A program made the position numbers and the translations under genes. Of a stretch of 64,000 nucleotides of DNA, positions 9,193 through 17,407 are shown piece after piece. Every line of letters begins with the position of its first letter. Within the stretch, counting starts at the first letter, position 1. Source of the stretch: JARFUG01 sp050485365 (lineage in GTDB: Bacteria; Desulfobacterota; Desulfuromonadia; Desulfuromonadales; JACZKF01); the NCBI GenBank assembly GCA_050485365.1, contig JBJHBH010000001.1, positions 1 to 64,000 on the forward strand, read 5' to 3'. Under the pieces are notes generated by a model that saw only the letters and a program-made list of their open reading frames with translations, was not told where the DNA came from and made no database searches.

Positions 9193-10549
9193 CGGCCCCC
9201 GCCCCTCTGACCTTCTCCATGTGTTCGGCGAGAAGCCCCGCCCCCTGCTCCTCCATGATGTTGACCAGGTAGCGGCTCTTGGCCGCCGCCACGTTGTGCA
9301 AAAAGAGGAGCGGGATCGCCACGACGAGGCCGAGGGCCGTGGTGACGAGGGCCTGCGAGATCCCGCCTGCCATGAGCTGCGGGTCCCCCGTGCCGAAGAG
9401 GGTGATCGACTGGAACGTCTCGATCATCCCCACGACGGTCCCCAGAAGGCCGAGAAGCGGCGCCACGGCGGCGAGAATCTTGATCGTCGTCAGCCCCCAC
9501 TCCAAGCGCGGGATCTCGCGCAGCACCGCCTCGTCGAGCTTGACCTCCAGCGTCTCCGGCGCCATGGCGCGGTTCTGGTCGTACAGGGCGAGGATTCGCC
9601 CCACGGGATTGTCGTCGCGGGCTTCATCGGTCTGGAGCTGCCCCTTGACGCGGCGGCTCACCAGGCACAGGTAGGTGTAGCGCGCGGCGAAGAGGCCGAT
9701 GCCGAAGACGCCGAGGACGAGGATGATCGCCCCGATTTCGCGGCCGTGGCGCACCCGCTCCATCAGCGTCGGCGACTGAACGAGCTGCGTCAGAATCGCG
9801 CCGCGCGAAGGGTCGACGGCGAAGGGGCGCACCTGGCCGTTCGAAGCGCTTTCGAGCTCACGGGCCATCCGCAGGGTGCGCCCTTCGGGTTGCCTGGGCA
9901 GGACGAGGAACTGATTTCGCCCCTCGACATGCGAAAGATACGCCCCTGCGGCGACGGCGTTGAAGGCGCCGACGCGAAGAATCTGGCCCGGCTCTCTGCG
10001 CCCGTCGGGAGTGACGATCTCGCTCGCGAAGGGGACGACCTTCCCCGATTCGACCATCTCCTGCAGAACGATGAGCCACAGCCCTTCGAGCTCTTCGATG
10101 GAGGGGAGGGTGCGACTCGAGCTGAGGCGGCCCAGAAAATCGATCGATTCGGGGTGGGCGGCCATGGCCAGCGAGCCGAGAGAGCGGGCGTGAAAGTCGC
10201 CGGCGCTCTGGCGCACCACGCCGAAGACTTCGCCGAGGCTCCCCTGCTGCTCGCGCAGCGTCTCCTCCAACCGGGTGAGGCGCGCCTCGTTGGCGTCGTA
10301 GGTACGGGAGAGGGTCTCCTGGCGGCGCTGCTGCTCCTGCAGGCGCTGCTGCGCCTCGCGCACGAGGCGCCGGGCGGCTTCGGCGTCGGTTGTAACGGCC
10401 TTTTCACGCTCCTCGTTGATCTTGCGCTCCGAGGCGGACTGGCGCCGCACCTCCTTGAGGAAGTCGTCGAGGGACGAAGCGGCGTGGAGCGGCAGGGCGG
10501 TCAGGACGAGGGCGAAAAACGACAGAAAGGAAACGACGAAACGGCTCAT
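9185..10549 (-). CDS. Long ExbB-family protein with periplasmic coiled coil (TtpC-like)
   Basis: 454 residues. The signal sequence ends near LPLHAASS (about 24). A periplasmic coiled coil (about 30-110, rich in Gln, Arg and Glu) and a mixed domain come before an ExbB channel domain at about 275-454 with LLGLLGTVVGMIETF and ALVTTALGLVVAIPLLFLHN. Long ExbB proteins of this layout belong to the three-component TonB2 systems. The ATG chosen at 10549 sits just before the signal sequence and overlaps the DUF3450 stop by 4 bp. A longer reading frame upstream overlaps the DUF3450 gene and is rejected. Confidence 0.9.
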   Translation of the reverse strand: MSRFVVSFLSFFALVLTALPLHAASSLDDFLKEVRRQSASERKINEEREKAVTTDAEAARRLVREAQQRLQEQQRRQETLSRTYDANEARLTRLEETLREQQGSLGEVFGVVRQSAGDFHARSLGSLAMAAHPESIDFLGRLSSSRTLPSIEELEGLWLIVLQEMVESGKVVPFASEIVTPDGRREPGQILRVGAFNAVAAGAYLSHVEGRNQFLVLPRQPEGRTLRMARELESASNGQVRPFAVDPSRGAILTQLVQSPTLMERVRHGREIGAIILVLGVFGIGLFAARYTYLCLVSRRVKGQLQTDEARDDNPVGRILALYDQNRAMAPETLEVKLDEAVLREIPRLEWGLTTIKILAAVAPLLGLLGTVVGMIETFQSITLFGTGDPQLMAGGISQALVTTALGLVVAIPLLFLHNVAAAKSRYLVNIMEEQGAGLLAEHMEKVRGAGADA

Positions 10550-11367
10550 CGCTGCACCTCCGACATCACCACCGGCACCTCGATGAGCTCGGGGGCCGTC
10601 TGGCGGTTGGCGATGCGGATCCCCTGGCGGATGCCGCGGTGATAGCTTTTGTCGAGAGGCTCCCAGCGCCGAAGCTGCGGGTTCCAGAAACCGCTCTCGC
10701 GCCGGTCGAGGGTCTGGTAGACGAAGGCGAGGCGCCCGATGCGCAGAAACTCGACGCTGCGCTCCTGCCCGTCGATGGTGAGCTCGCCCCGGTACGCCTC
10801 GATGGTGCGGCCGTAGTCGGCTTCGACCTGATAGGCCTCCATGACCTGGCGAAACTTCTGGGCGATGTCGACGTCTGCACGGGTCATCAGCGTCTGCAGC
10901 CCCTCGACCCGCCCCTTGCGCTCGGCATGCAGGAAGGGGACGTCGAGATCGACGAAGCCGTCGAGGGTTTCGAGCATCCGCAGCATCAGCGGGACGATCT
11001 CGCGCTGGGTGACCTGGATGTTCTCGATCTGCCGGTTCAGCGAAGCCGTCTCGGCCTGCTGCGACGCGATCATCGCCTCCAGGTTGTCGTTGTAGACGGT
11101 GAGACTGTCGGCCTGCCTCTGCAGCTCCCTGTACTGGCGCAGCAGCTTCTCCGTCTCCTCGGTCATCCGGTCGATGCGCGTCTGGGACGCTTGCCCCTGC
11201 TGCACCGTCGAGCGCTCGACGTCGATGACCTGTTCGGCGGCCGCCAGAGGCGAAGCCGACACCAGGAGCGCGAAAAGCGCCACCCACGGGGCGCGCCGGA
11301 GAAAATAGTCCGGGCGGCCGGTCCGCCGGGGCGTCTTGTCTTTCAGAGCTGTTCGGGCGAAAGTCAC
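10546..11367 (-). CDS. DUF3450 periplasmic coiled-coil protein, first gene of the TonB operon
   Basis: 273 residues from a GTG preceded by AAGGAG ten bases upstream. The N-terminus holds a signal peptide (hydrophobic run WVALFALLVSASPLAAA) after a basic region. Coiled coil follows (about 50-125), then a beta-rich C-terminal domain with RIGRLAFVYQTLD and GFWNPQLRRWEPLD. These match DUF3450, which is almost always next to ExbB-ExbD-TonB2. The molecular function is not known; a scaffold spanning the periplasm to the receptor is assumed. An earlier ATG (11439) lies inside the leader close to the predicted transcription start and has no ribosome site. Confidence 0.82.
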   Translation of the reverse strand: MTFARTALKDKTPRRTGRPDYFLRRAPWVALFALLVSASPLAAAEQVIDVERSTVQQGQASQTRIDRMTEETEKLLRQYRELQRQADSLTVYNDNLEAMIASQQAETASLNRQIENIQVTQREIVPLMLRMLETLDGFVDLDVPFLHAERKGRVEGLQTLMTRADVDIAQKFRQVMEAYQVEADYGRTIEAYRGELTIDGQERSVEFLRIGRLAFVYQTLDRRESGFWNPQLRRWEPLDKSYHRGIRQGIRIANRQTAPELIEVPVVMSEVQR

Positions 11368-11446
11368 GACAGTAGATCTCCTTGTTGCTACTATACTTAG
11401 GACGGTTATCTTGAAGCGATAGAATGGAGCGTCTTTCATGGGGGCG

Positions 11447-11465
11447 GAAAATGAAAACCGGGATC
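11447..11465 (-). promoter_or_regulatory. Putative Fur box of the DUF3450-exbB-exbD-tonB operon
   Basis: GAAAATGAAAACCGGGATC matches the classical 19-bp Fur box at 13 of 19 positions and lies directly next to the -10 hexamer, over the transcription start. The receptor promoter has a sister site at the same place (13922-13940). Confidence 0.55.
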
Positions 11466-11494
11466 AAAATAGGCAAAGGCAGCCGTGGTGTCAA
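11466..11494 (-). promoter_or_regulatory. Sigma-70 promoter of the TonB operon
   Basis: On the minus strand a perfect TTGACA (11494-11489), 17-bp spacer and TATTTT (11471-11466). The leader to the GTG at 11367 is about 90 nt. It is the only good promoter upstream of the six-gene operon. Confidence 0.75.
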
Positions 11495-11566
11495 GGGAAA
11501 TATACCCGGAGGGCTGCGGGTGCTCTAGATGAAGCGCCGCCTCTCACCTTCGGTTGGGCTCTATGT

Positions 11567-11598
11567 AAAAAAACCCGGGTGGATTGGATCCACCCGGG
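11567..11598 (-). terminator. Strong terminator after the TonB-dependent receptor
   Basis: CCCGGGTGGAT (11574-11584) pairs perfectly with ATCCACCCGGG (11588-11598) around 3 nt; on the minus strand a run of seven T follows. It ends the receptor transcript 43 nt after its stop and separates it from the TonB operon. Confidence 0.92.
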
Positions 11599-11640
11599 AA
11601 GCTGAAGATCAGCCTGATGTCAGGAGGCGGTTTGGAAGGA

Positions 11641-13722
11641 TCAGAACGCCATGCGTACGCCGGCCATGACCAGACGCGGCGTACCGGTGAAGATCCCCTC
11701 GGGTGCTCTGGATGAGATGTAATCCTTGTCGAAGAGGTTCTTGACCGATGCCTCGAGGGCGACCGAGGGCGTAAGCTGATAGTCGCCGCTCAGGTTCCAG
11801 ACGCTGTAGGAGGGGATGATTCCCGTGCGGCCGTTGGGGGAACCCTCGACCGTGTTGGCGAAATCGGAAAACTGCTCATCGACGTACTGGTAGTGCACGG
11901 CGGCGCGGACGGGTCCCTGTCGGTAGGTCAGCGCGGCGTTGGCGACATTCTTCGGCGCATAGGGGAGGCGGTTCCCCCGGCGGTCGATGCCGCCGATGAT
12001 GCGTGTGCTGTCGAGCCTGGCGGTGGCGACGTGCGTCCAGTTGGCGTCGAGCCCGAAGCCCCACAGGAGGTCGACGCCGACGCCGACCTCGAATCCCTGG
12101 TTCAGGGTTTCGCCGGCATTCGTCAGGAGGTTGCCGGCCGCCCCGCCGGCTTCGCTGGATTGAATGATCTGGTTGCTGAAGTCGTAGCGGAAGCCGGTGA
12201 TTTCATACGTCAGACGCGGAAGACGGCCACGCAGGCCGATCTCGTAATTGGTGCTGCGCTCGGCATTCAGGTCGACGGCTTCACCGACGTTGCTGACCGC
12301 ATCCGCAACGCGAGGGGGGGCGAAGCCGCGGTGGACGCCGCCGAACAGGATGGCACCATCATGAAATGCATAGGTGGCGCCGACTCCAGGGACCCACTCG
12401 GTGTTGCTCGTTTTGGCGCTCTCCTCGACTCGCGCGTTGGCCCAGCGGTGAATGGTGCGCTCCTGGCGATAGCTCTCGACGCGCAGGCCGGGGGTCACCG
12501 CGAAACGATCGGTGATGTGGAAGCGGTTCTGAAGGAAAAGGGCGATGGCCTCGGCTTCGCGCACATCGTCCTCCCGGATCGTGCCGGAGCGATCCGTGGG
12601 AGCGACGCCGTCGATGCGCTGATTGGTCATTTCCTCGCTGTGAACGCGGACGCCGAGCTCGGCTTCGTTGTAGATGCCGAGAGCGTCGTAGGCGAGCTCC
12701 AGACGGGAGTCGGCGCCCATGACATGCCACTCCCTGAGACGGCCGCCGGTGTTGCCCGCCATCACGTTGTAGCCGGTTTCGGCATCGAACGAGTGCCCTT
12801 CTCGCCACCAGTCGCGAGCGGCATTGTTGAAATAGATCAGGTTGCTCCAAGTGAGGTTCGGCGTGAGGTGGATCTCGTGATTGAGGTCGACCGAGTAGCG
12901 CTTTACCTCCATCCGGTCGTTGGCGGCTCTGTTCAAGCGGGGGTTTTCTTCGAACTCCCGTTGCGTCAGGCCCAGGTAGGTGTTTTGGCTGTCGCGATCG
13001 TAATAGGTGATCTTCGCGCCCACGAACTGGTTGTGACCGATGCCGAAGCCGCCCTTGACCACGACGTCATCGACCCGGAAATCGTTGTTCTGGCGGGCGC
13101 CGTCCCCTTCCTTGCGCAGGTAACTGATGCTCCCCATGGCGTTGTCCCAGGTGCCGCCGTATTCGGCCAGGACCGAACGGTAGCCGCGGTTGCCGCCGGT
13201 AAGTGTCACCGAGCCGCCCGGCTCGTAGGGAGGATTTTTCGTGACATAGTTGATGGCGCCGCCGACAGTGGACGGACCGTAGCGAAGAGACCCGCTCCCC
13301 TTGAGGACTTCGACGCGCTCCATGCGCTCGATGGGGGGGCTGTAGTAGGAGGACGGATCGGTGTAGGGTCCGAGGGCGATGGGCGCGCCGTCCTCGAGGA
13401 GCAAAACCTTCCGGCTCATGTCGGGGCTCAGGCCGCGAACGCCGATGCGGGGATGGAAGCCGTACCCTTCGGTCTCGACGATATTGACACCCGGCACACG
13501 GCGCAGAGCGTCCTGGGCACTGAGGGGCTGGAAGGTTTCAAGATCTTCTTTAGTGACGATGTGGCCGGAGCCCGGAACAAAATCGAGTGCCTCGGCGGTG
13601 CTGCCGATGACGTCGATGGTGGGAAGTCTGGCGGGTTCTTCCGCAAGGACCGGCGCCGCAAGGCCCGTGACCAGTAGCGCAGAGAGAACTGTTGAGGCAA
13701 CGGTTGCCTTTCTAAATTCCAT
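11641..13722 (-). CDS. TonB-dependent outer-membrane receptor, FecA-like
   Basis: 693 residues from the ATG at 13722, preceded by AAGGAG at 7 bp; an ATG 19 codons upstream would put extra residues before the signal peptide. Signal peptide to about AAPVLAEEP, a TonB-box-like stretch (LPTIDVIGS), a plug domain (about 30-165, with GHIVTKEDLETF, RRVPGVNI, VEVLKGSGSLRYGPSTVGGA) and a 22-strand barrel ending in aromatic VRMAF. The plug motifs resemble FecA/HasR-type ferric-citrate or siderophore receptors; the ligand is not proven. No FecI/FecR pair or signalling extension is seen. The Fur-box promoter at 13922-13969 supports iron uptake. Confidence 0.88.
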   Translation of the reverse strand: MEFRKATVASTVLSALLVTGLAAPVLAEEPARLPTIDVIGSTAEALDFVPGSGHIVTKEDLETFQPLSAQDALRRVPGVNIVETEGYGFHPRIGVRGLSPDMSRKVLLLEDGAPIALGPYTDPSSYYSPPIERMERVEVLKGSGSLRYGPSTVGGAINYVTKNPPYEPGGSVTLTGGNRGYRSVLAEYGGTWDNAMGSISYLRKEGDGARQNNDFRVDDVVVKGGFGIGHNQFVGAKITYYDRDSQNTYLGLTQREFEENPRLNRAANDRMEVKRYSVDLNHEIHLTPNLTWSNLIYFNNAARDWWREGHSFDAETGYNVMAGNTGGRLREWHVMGADSRLELAYDALGIYNEAELGVRVHSEEMTNQRIDGVAPTDRSGTIREDDVREAEAIALFLQNRFHITDRFAVTPGLRVESYRQERTIHRWANARVEESAKTSNTEWVPGVGATYAFHDGAILFGGVHRGFAPPRVADAVSNVGEAVDLNAERSTNYEIGLRGRLPRLTYEITGFRYDFSNQIIQSSEAGGAAGNLLTNAGETLNQGFEVGVGVDLLWGFGLDANWTHVATARLDSTRIIGGIDRRGNRLPYAPKNVANAALTYRQGPVRAAVHYQYVDEQFSDFANTVEGSPNGRTGIIPSYSVWNLSGDYQLTPSVALEASVKNLFDKDYISSRAPEGIFTGTPRLVMAGVRMAF

Positions 13723-13833
13723 TGAACACTCCTTGAAGCGAAAAAGACAGTGAAAGCCGATTTCAACAAACATCAACACCTAGGTATCGGAATTGGATCG
13801 AAGCACCTCCCTTCGCACAGCTCACACACGCTG

Positions 13834-13862
13834 GAATTACTCAGAAGTCAGTCTGAGAATTC
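13834..13862 (-). promoter_or_regulatory. Hairpin in the 5' leader of the receptor mRNA
   Basis: CTCAGA (13840-13845) pairs with TCTGAG (13852-13857) and the stem extends through GAATT/AATTC with one bulged base, around a 6-nt loop. It sits in the middle of a roughly 210-nt leader. No U tract follows, so it is not an obvious terminator. No known riboswitch was recognised. Confidence 0.5.
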
Positions 13863-13921
13863 AGGTGGTGTGGAGAAAATGGCCCATCAGGGCTGAATTG
13901 AGTCGCTGAAATTGTGAAACC

Positions 13922-13940
13922 GAAAATGAAAATTGTCGTC
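13922..13940 (-). promoter_or_regulatory. Putative Fur box of the TonB-dependent receptor
   Basis: GAAAATGAAAATTGTCGTC agrees with the 19-bp Fur consensus at 13 positions and begins with the same GAAAATGAAAA as the site of the TonB operon. It abuts the -10 element of the receptor promoter. Confidence 0.6.
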
Positions 13941-13969
13941 AAGATAGGGGAGGGTCGCGACGCTGTCAA
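13941..13969 (-). promoter_or_regulatory. Sigma-70 promoter of the TonB-dependent receptor
   Basis: TTGACA (13969-13964), 17-bp spacer, TATCTT (13946-13941) on the minus strand. The layout is the same as the promoter at 11466-11494. The remaining gap 13970-14117 shows nothing recognisable. Confidence 0.75.
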
Positions 13970-14117
13970 GGAAAAACGCCAGAAAAAAATCCAAAGAACC
14001 GGCTCAGAGGAGGCGTTGTCAGCCCGGGCAGAGCGGACTGCAACGCATTGGAGACGAAAGAGCTACTGGAGGATCGGGAAGACTATCTGTTCGGTCCGGC
14101 CCGCGTCGGCGCACCGC

Positions 14118-14459
14118 TCAAGCATCCGCACCCTTGCTGTAGCGCAGCACCTGGACTTTTTCCATCGTCACCAGGCCGCTCGACATCATGGCATCGAGAT
14201 CCGGCAGGAAGTCCCGGATTTTGGCCTCGGCGTCGACGATCTCGATGATCAGGGGGAGATCTTCGGAGAGGCGCAGGATTTTAGCCGTATGCACTCGGCT
14301 GCCCTGACCGAAGCCCATGGGGCTGCGCAGGACGGTGGCACCGGCGAGATGGCGCTCGCGCGCTTTGAGAACGATCGCTTCGTAAAGAGGGCGACCCTGG
14401 AACCGGTGGTCCTCACCGATGAAGATGCGCAGCAGCATCTCCTCCTGGAGTTGTTTCAT
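14118..14459 (-). CDS. DUF190 protein of the fluoride-exporter cluster
   Basis: 113 residues, cytoplasmic, ferredoxin-like fold expected. Family features: LRIFIGEDHRFQGRPLYEAIV, ARERHLAGATVLRSPMGFG and SEDLPLIIEIVD. DUF190 proteins resemble PII-type signal proteins and often sit beside crcB; a regulatory or sensing role in fluoride or ion export is inferred, not proven. The start ATG is 2 bp after the crcB stop, so translation is coupled. The start is set by the family N-terminus (KQLQEEMLLRIFIGE); the longer open frame is inside crcB. Confidence 0.85.
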   Translation of the reverse strand: MKQLQEEMLLRIFIGEDHRFQGRPLYEAIVLKARERHLAGATVLRSPMGFGQGSRVHTAKILRLSEDLPLIIEIVDAEAKIRDFLPDLDAMMSSGLVTMEKVQVLRYSKGADA

Positions 14460-14461
14460 CG

Positions 14462-14857
14462 TTACGTCCTCGCGAGGTGGTTGAGCCGGCCGGCCAGCGC
14501 GTGACCGCCCCAGACCGCCAGCAAACAGGTTGTCGTCGTCAGAGTCAGATTGAGCACCCCCAACCATGGGTTGCTCTCGATCAGAGCAAGGCTTTCCAGG
14601 CTCAGAATAGAAAAGGTGGTATAGCCGCCGCAGAAACCGGTCATGATGAACTGCCGGATGTGCATCGGCATCATCACTCGGCTGTCGGCTTCGGTCAGGG
14701 TGGCGACAAAGCCGATCAAAAGCGAACCGGTGACGTTGACGAACAGGGTGTCCCAGGGGAACGGCATCGTCCACAGGTGGCGAAACAGATCGGTGGCCAC
14801 GAAGCGCGCCCCCCCGCCGAGGGCACTTCCGAGTGCGACCCAAGCCCAAATGTTCAT
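14462..14857 (-). CDS. crcB: Fluoride channel CrcB/Fluc, second copy
   Basis: 131 residues with four membrane helices. CrcB forms double-barrelled fluoride channels from two antiparallel subunits. Signature segments are GGGARFVATDLF (about 14-25), FPWDTLFVNVTGSLLIGF (33-50), GFCGGYTTFSILSLES (74-89). The FVNVTG asparagine and the GYTTFS phenylalanine line the pore. It overlaps the first crcB by 4 bp. Paired crcB genes usually encode two oppositely inserted subunits of one heterodimer. The longer upstream reading of this frame lies inside the other crcB. Confidence 0.92.
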   Translation of the reverse strand: MNIWAWVALGSALGGGARFVATDLFRHLWTMPFPWDTLFVNVTGSLLIGFVATLTEADSRVMMPMHIRQFIMTGFCGGYTTFSILSLESLALIESNPWLGVLNLTLTTTTCLLAVWGGHALAGRLNHLART

Positions 14858-15288
14858 GTCAGTCCCCCGGGCAGCCCCAGGATCAGGGAGCTCAGACGAA
14901 ACCCCAGCCAAACGCCCAGCATGCAAAGCGCCAGAGAAGCGAAGACATTGATGAGCGCCGACAGCCACTGGGCGTCCCGAACCTGCGCCAAGGTCTGAAG
15001 GGCGAACGAAGAGACGGTCGTGTAGCTGCCGCAAACGCCGACAATCAGAAGTTTCTGCGCCTCGGTGGCTGATGCCAGGGGGGCGGCGCCGGCGGCCAGG
15101 GCCGCGAGAATACCGATCAATACCGCACCGGAGACATTGACCGCCAGCGTACCCCAGGGGAAGCGCTCGCCGAAGCACCGATGGGCAAAGCCCGACACCC
15201 AATAGCGTGCTGTTCCTCCCACGGCGCTGCCGATGAGGACCGCCAACAAGCTGATCACATACTGGTTCAACGCGGAAATGCCTTCCAT
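14854..15288 (-). CDS. crcB: Fluoride channel CrcB/Fluc, first copy
   Basis: 144 residues from the ATG at 15288 (a TTG three codons earlier lacks a ribosome site). Four membrane helices. Signatures: GGTARYWVSGF, FPWGTLAVNVSGAVLIGIL and GVCGSYTTVSSFALQT. In the second signature the usual TTFS is TTVS, so the pore phenylalanine appears replaced by valine in this copy; if the pair is a heterodimer the other copy keeps it. First gene of the crcB-crcB-DUF190 operon. I looked for a fluoride riboswitch in 15289-15428 and did not find one. Confidence 0.9.
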   Translation of the reverse strand: MEGISALNQYVISLLAVLIGSAVGGTARYWVSGFAHRCFGERFPWGTLAVNVSGAVLIGILAALAAGAAPLASATEAQKLLIVGVCGSYTTVSSFALQTLAQVRDAQWLSALINVFASLALCMLGVWLGFRLSSLILGLPGGLT

Positions 15289-15428
15289 GGTTCTCAACTG
15301 AATGGTGCGGCTAGGGAGACCTTATCATATGCAAAAAAACATCTTCATGGGAACGAGTGTTCTGTTTCGCCTGGTATGCCCGAGGATTTCACAGTCCGTA
15401 TGCGTCGCGGCGGCGCAGCAATGCATCG

Positions 15429-16814
15429 TTAAGCGGCGCCCGCAGCGGTGATCATATCCCGCAGCAGCCACGTGGCGATGGAGAAGTAGATCAGCACCCC
15501 GCCGATATCGGCGATGGAGGTGATGAGCGGCGCGCTGGCGGTGGCAGGGTCCATCTTCAGCTTGCTGAGGATGAAGGGGAGCGACATCCCCACCAGGGAG
15601 CCGAACATGACGGTGCACACCATGGTGATGGCGACGACGACGGCGACCTCGGGGCCGGCGCGAAAGACGCCGATGAGGGAGACGGCGGCGGCCATGCTCA
15701 CCCCCAGGACGACGGCGACGCCGACCTCTTTGCCGAGCAGGGCGAACCAGTCCTTCATGTGGGCGCGCCCCGTGGCGAGGGCGCGGATCATGAGGGTCGA
15801 GGCCTGGCTGCCGGCGTTGCCGCCGCTGTCGATGAGGAGCGGCAGGAAGAAGACGAGGGCGACCACCGCCTCGATGGTGTCCTCGAAGTAGGCGATGCCG
15901 GCGCCGGAGAAGATGTTCATAAAGACGAGCACCAGCAGCCAGGGGAGACGCTTCTGCACGATGAGCCAGCTGCTCGCCTCGAGCATGCTGACGCTGCCGA
16001 GCCCGGGGGCCGTGTGCGAGAGGGCGCCCATGCGGTGGAAGTCCTCGGTGGCCTCTTCCTCGGCGACGTCGTGGGCGTCGTCGAAGGTGACGATGCCGAC
16101 CAGCGCCTCGTTGCCGTTGGTGACGGGGATGGCGAGCAGATCGTACTTGGCGAGCTTGCGGGCGACCTCTTCCTGGTCGTCCTCGACGGTGGCGGTGACG
16201 AGCTCGCGGTGCATGATCTCTTCGATGCGCGAGTCGGGGCGCGCCAGGATCAGGTCCTTGAGGGAGACGAGCCCCTGAAGGCGCCGAGCGCCGTCAATGA
16301 CGTAGGCGTAGTAGATCGTCTCTTTGTTCGGCGCCTCGAGGCGCAGCTTGTCGAGGGCCTGGCGGGCTGTGAAGTCGGGGCGCAGCGTGGCGTATTCGGA
16401 GGTCATCACCGCGCCGGCCGTCCCCTCCCGATAGGAGCCGAGCTTGCGGATATCCTCGCGCTCGGTCTTGGCCAGAAGGCGCAGAACTTTCTCGCTGTGG
16501 TCTTCAGGGAGGCGCTGCACCAGGTCGACGCGGTCGTCGGCGTCCATGCGCGAGATGATGCGCGCCAGGCGCTCGTCGGGGATGAGGGCGGCGATCTCGA
16601 CCTGCCTTTCGGGTTCGAAATGCGCAAGGATCTCGGCGTTCTGGTCGGTGTCGAGCACCTCGAGAGCTGCCAGCGCTTCGGTGGGCTCTGCGTCGGCGAG
16701 GACCGGGGCGAGGTCGGCCGGGTGGAGCGAGGCGCAGTAGGCGCGCAGCGCCTCGTGATCGCCGCGGGCGATCAGCTCCTGCAACTCGGGAAGGATCAGG
16801 GACGAGAATTTCAT
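15429..16814 (-). CDS. mgtE: Magnesium transporter MgtE
   Basis: 461 residues from the ATG at 16814, preceded by GGAGG at 5 bp. Domains in order: N-terminal MgtE_N superhelix (about 10-115), two CBS domains (about 125-245) that sense Mg2+, a plug helix, and five membrane helices (about 270-455). Signature LPLLIDSGGNAGSQASTLMIRALATG and the pore acid in SAPLITSIADIGG match the family. It imports Mg2+ (or Co2+) and closes when cytosolic Mg2+ is high. Length is normal. Confidence 0.95.
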   Translation of the reverse strand: MKFSSLILPELQELIARGDHEALRAYCASLHPADLAPVLADAEPTEALAALEVLDTDQNAEILAHFEPERQVEIAALIPDERLARIISRMDADDRVDLVQRLPEDHSEKVLRLLAKTEREDIRKLGSYREGTAGAVMTSEYATLRPDFTARQALDKLRLEAPNKETIYYAYVIDGARRLQGLVSLKDLILARPDSRIEEIMHRELVTATVEDDQEEVARKLAKYDLLAIPVTNGNEALVGIVTFDDAHDVAEEEATEDFHRMGALSHTAPGLGSVSMLEASSWLIVQKRLPWLLVLVFMNIFSGAGIAYFEDTIEAVVALVFFLPLLIDSGGNAGSQASTLMIRALATGRAHMKDWFALLGKEVGVAVVLGVSMAAAVSLIGVFRAGPEVAVVVAITMVCTVMFGSLVGMSLPFILSKLKMDPATASAPLITSIADIGGVLIYFSIATWLLRDMITAAGAA

Positions 16815-17050
16815 GGTTACCTCCGTGTCGATGCGTCGGCACGCAAAGGACACGGGAGGATGAACCGGGGGGCGGGGGTCAGCCGGAGGGGTTCAGCGCA
16901 GTCGCAAGCCTTTCGCGCGCGGAAGCGATTGGGGGAATAGTGAATGTTGCGGCATCTAAGCCGTAACTGCCACCTTCGTCCATGTGCGACTCCAAAACGG
17001 GTTGACGATGTGCCCCTGCGAAGGGGCGGCGGATTGAACAACCGAACGAG

Positions 17051-17078
17051 CCTATACCTGCCTGATGATGGGAGTCAA
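17051..17078 (-). promoter_or_regulatory. Possible promoter for mgtE with long leader
   Basis: TTGACT (17078-17073), 16-bp spacer, TATAGG (17056-17051) on the minus strand. Start near 17044 would give a leader of about 230 nt, which contains the hairpin GCCCC-N6-GGGGC close to its 5' end. I could not match the leader to the M-box or another known riboswitch. Confidence 0.45.
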
Positions 17079-17156
17079 GGGAAATGGAACGCGGATTTTC
17101 GCGAAAAAGGCTCTGATGAAAACCTGATTTTCAAACACCTTGGGGGGCGCGGCTCA

Positions 17157-17224
17157 CATGGCAAGGGTGTCTGGCGCCATGGACGGCGAAAAGCGTCCCT
17201 TGGCATGGGAGTTGTGACCCCATG
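17157..17224. other. Two overlapping, mutually exclusive hairpins in an intergenic region
   Basis: CATGGCAAGGG (17157-17167) pairs with CCCTTGGCATG (17197-17207), 10 of 11 positions. CATGGG (17204-17209) also pairs with CCCATG (17219-17224), so the two stems share 17204-17207 and cannot form together. A further pair CTTGATGG/CCATCAAG lies around 17241-17277. No reading frame is convincing in 16815-17407. The block is upstream of the predicted mgtE promoter and downstream of uppP; it could be a small RNA or the uppP 3' end. Confidence 0.35.
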
Positions 17225-17407
17225 CTGAACAGGTACAAAATCTTGATGGATTCGCCAAACCTGTTTCACCATCAAGGCGCCAGGAGTGCCAAAAAATCGC
17301 AAAATCAGTATGTTTGTTCTTGTGTCTTGGTGGTGAGATTTTGAATTGAAATCAGATTTTGATCCGCGCGCATCAGATCTTATCCGCGTTCGATTCAGGT
17401 CCTCCCC

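Noticed and set aside
15289..15428. Fluoride riboswitch upstream of crcB
   Set aside because: The crcB leader was read for the conserved GGCGAUGG start and the closing UGAU segment; neither is present.
16815..17050. M-box or c-di-GMP riboswitch in the mgtE leader
   Set aside because: No M-box core and no GGCAAACC or GGGACGCAAAGCC segments of the c-di-GMP-I class were found.
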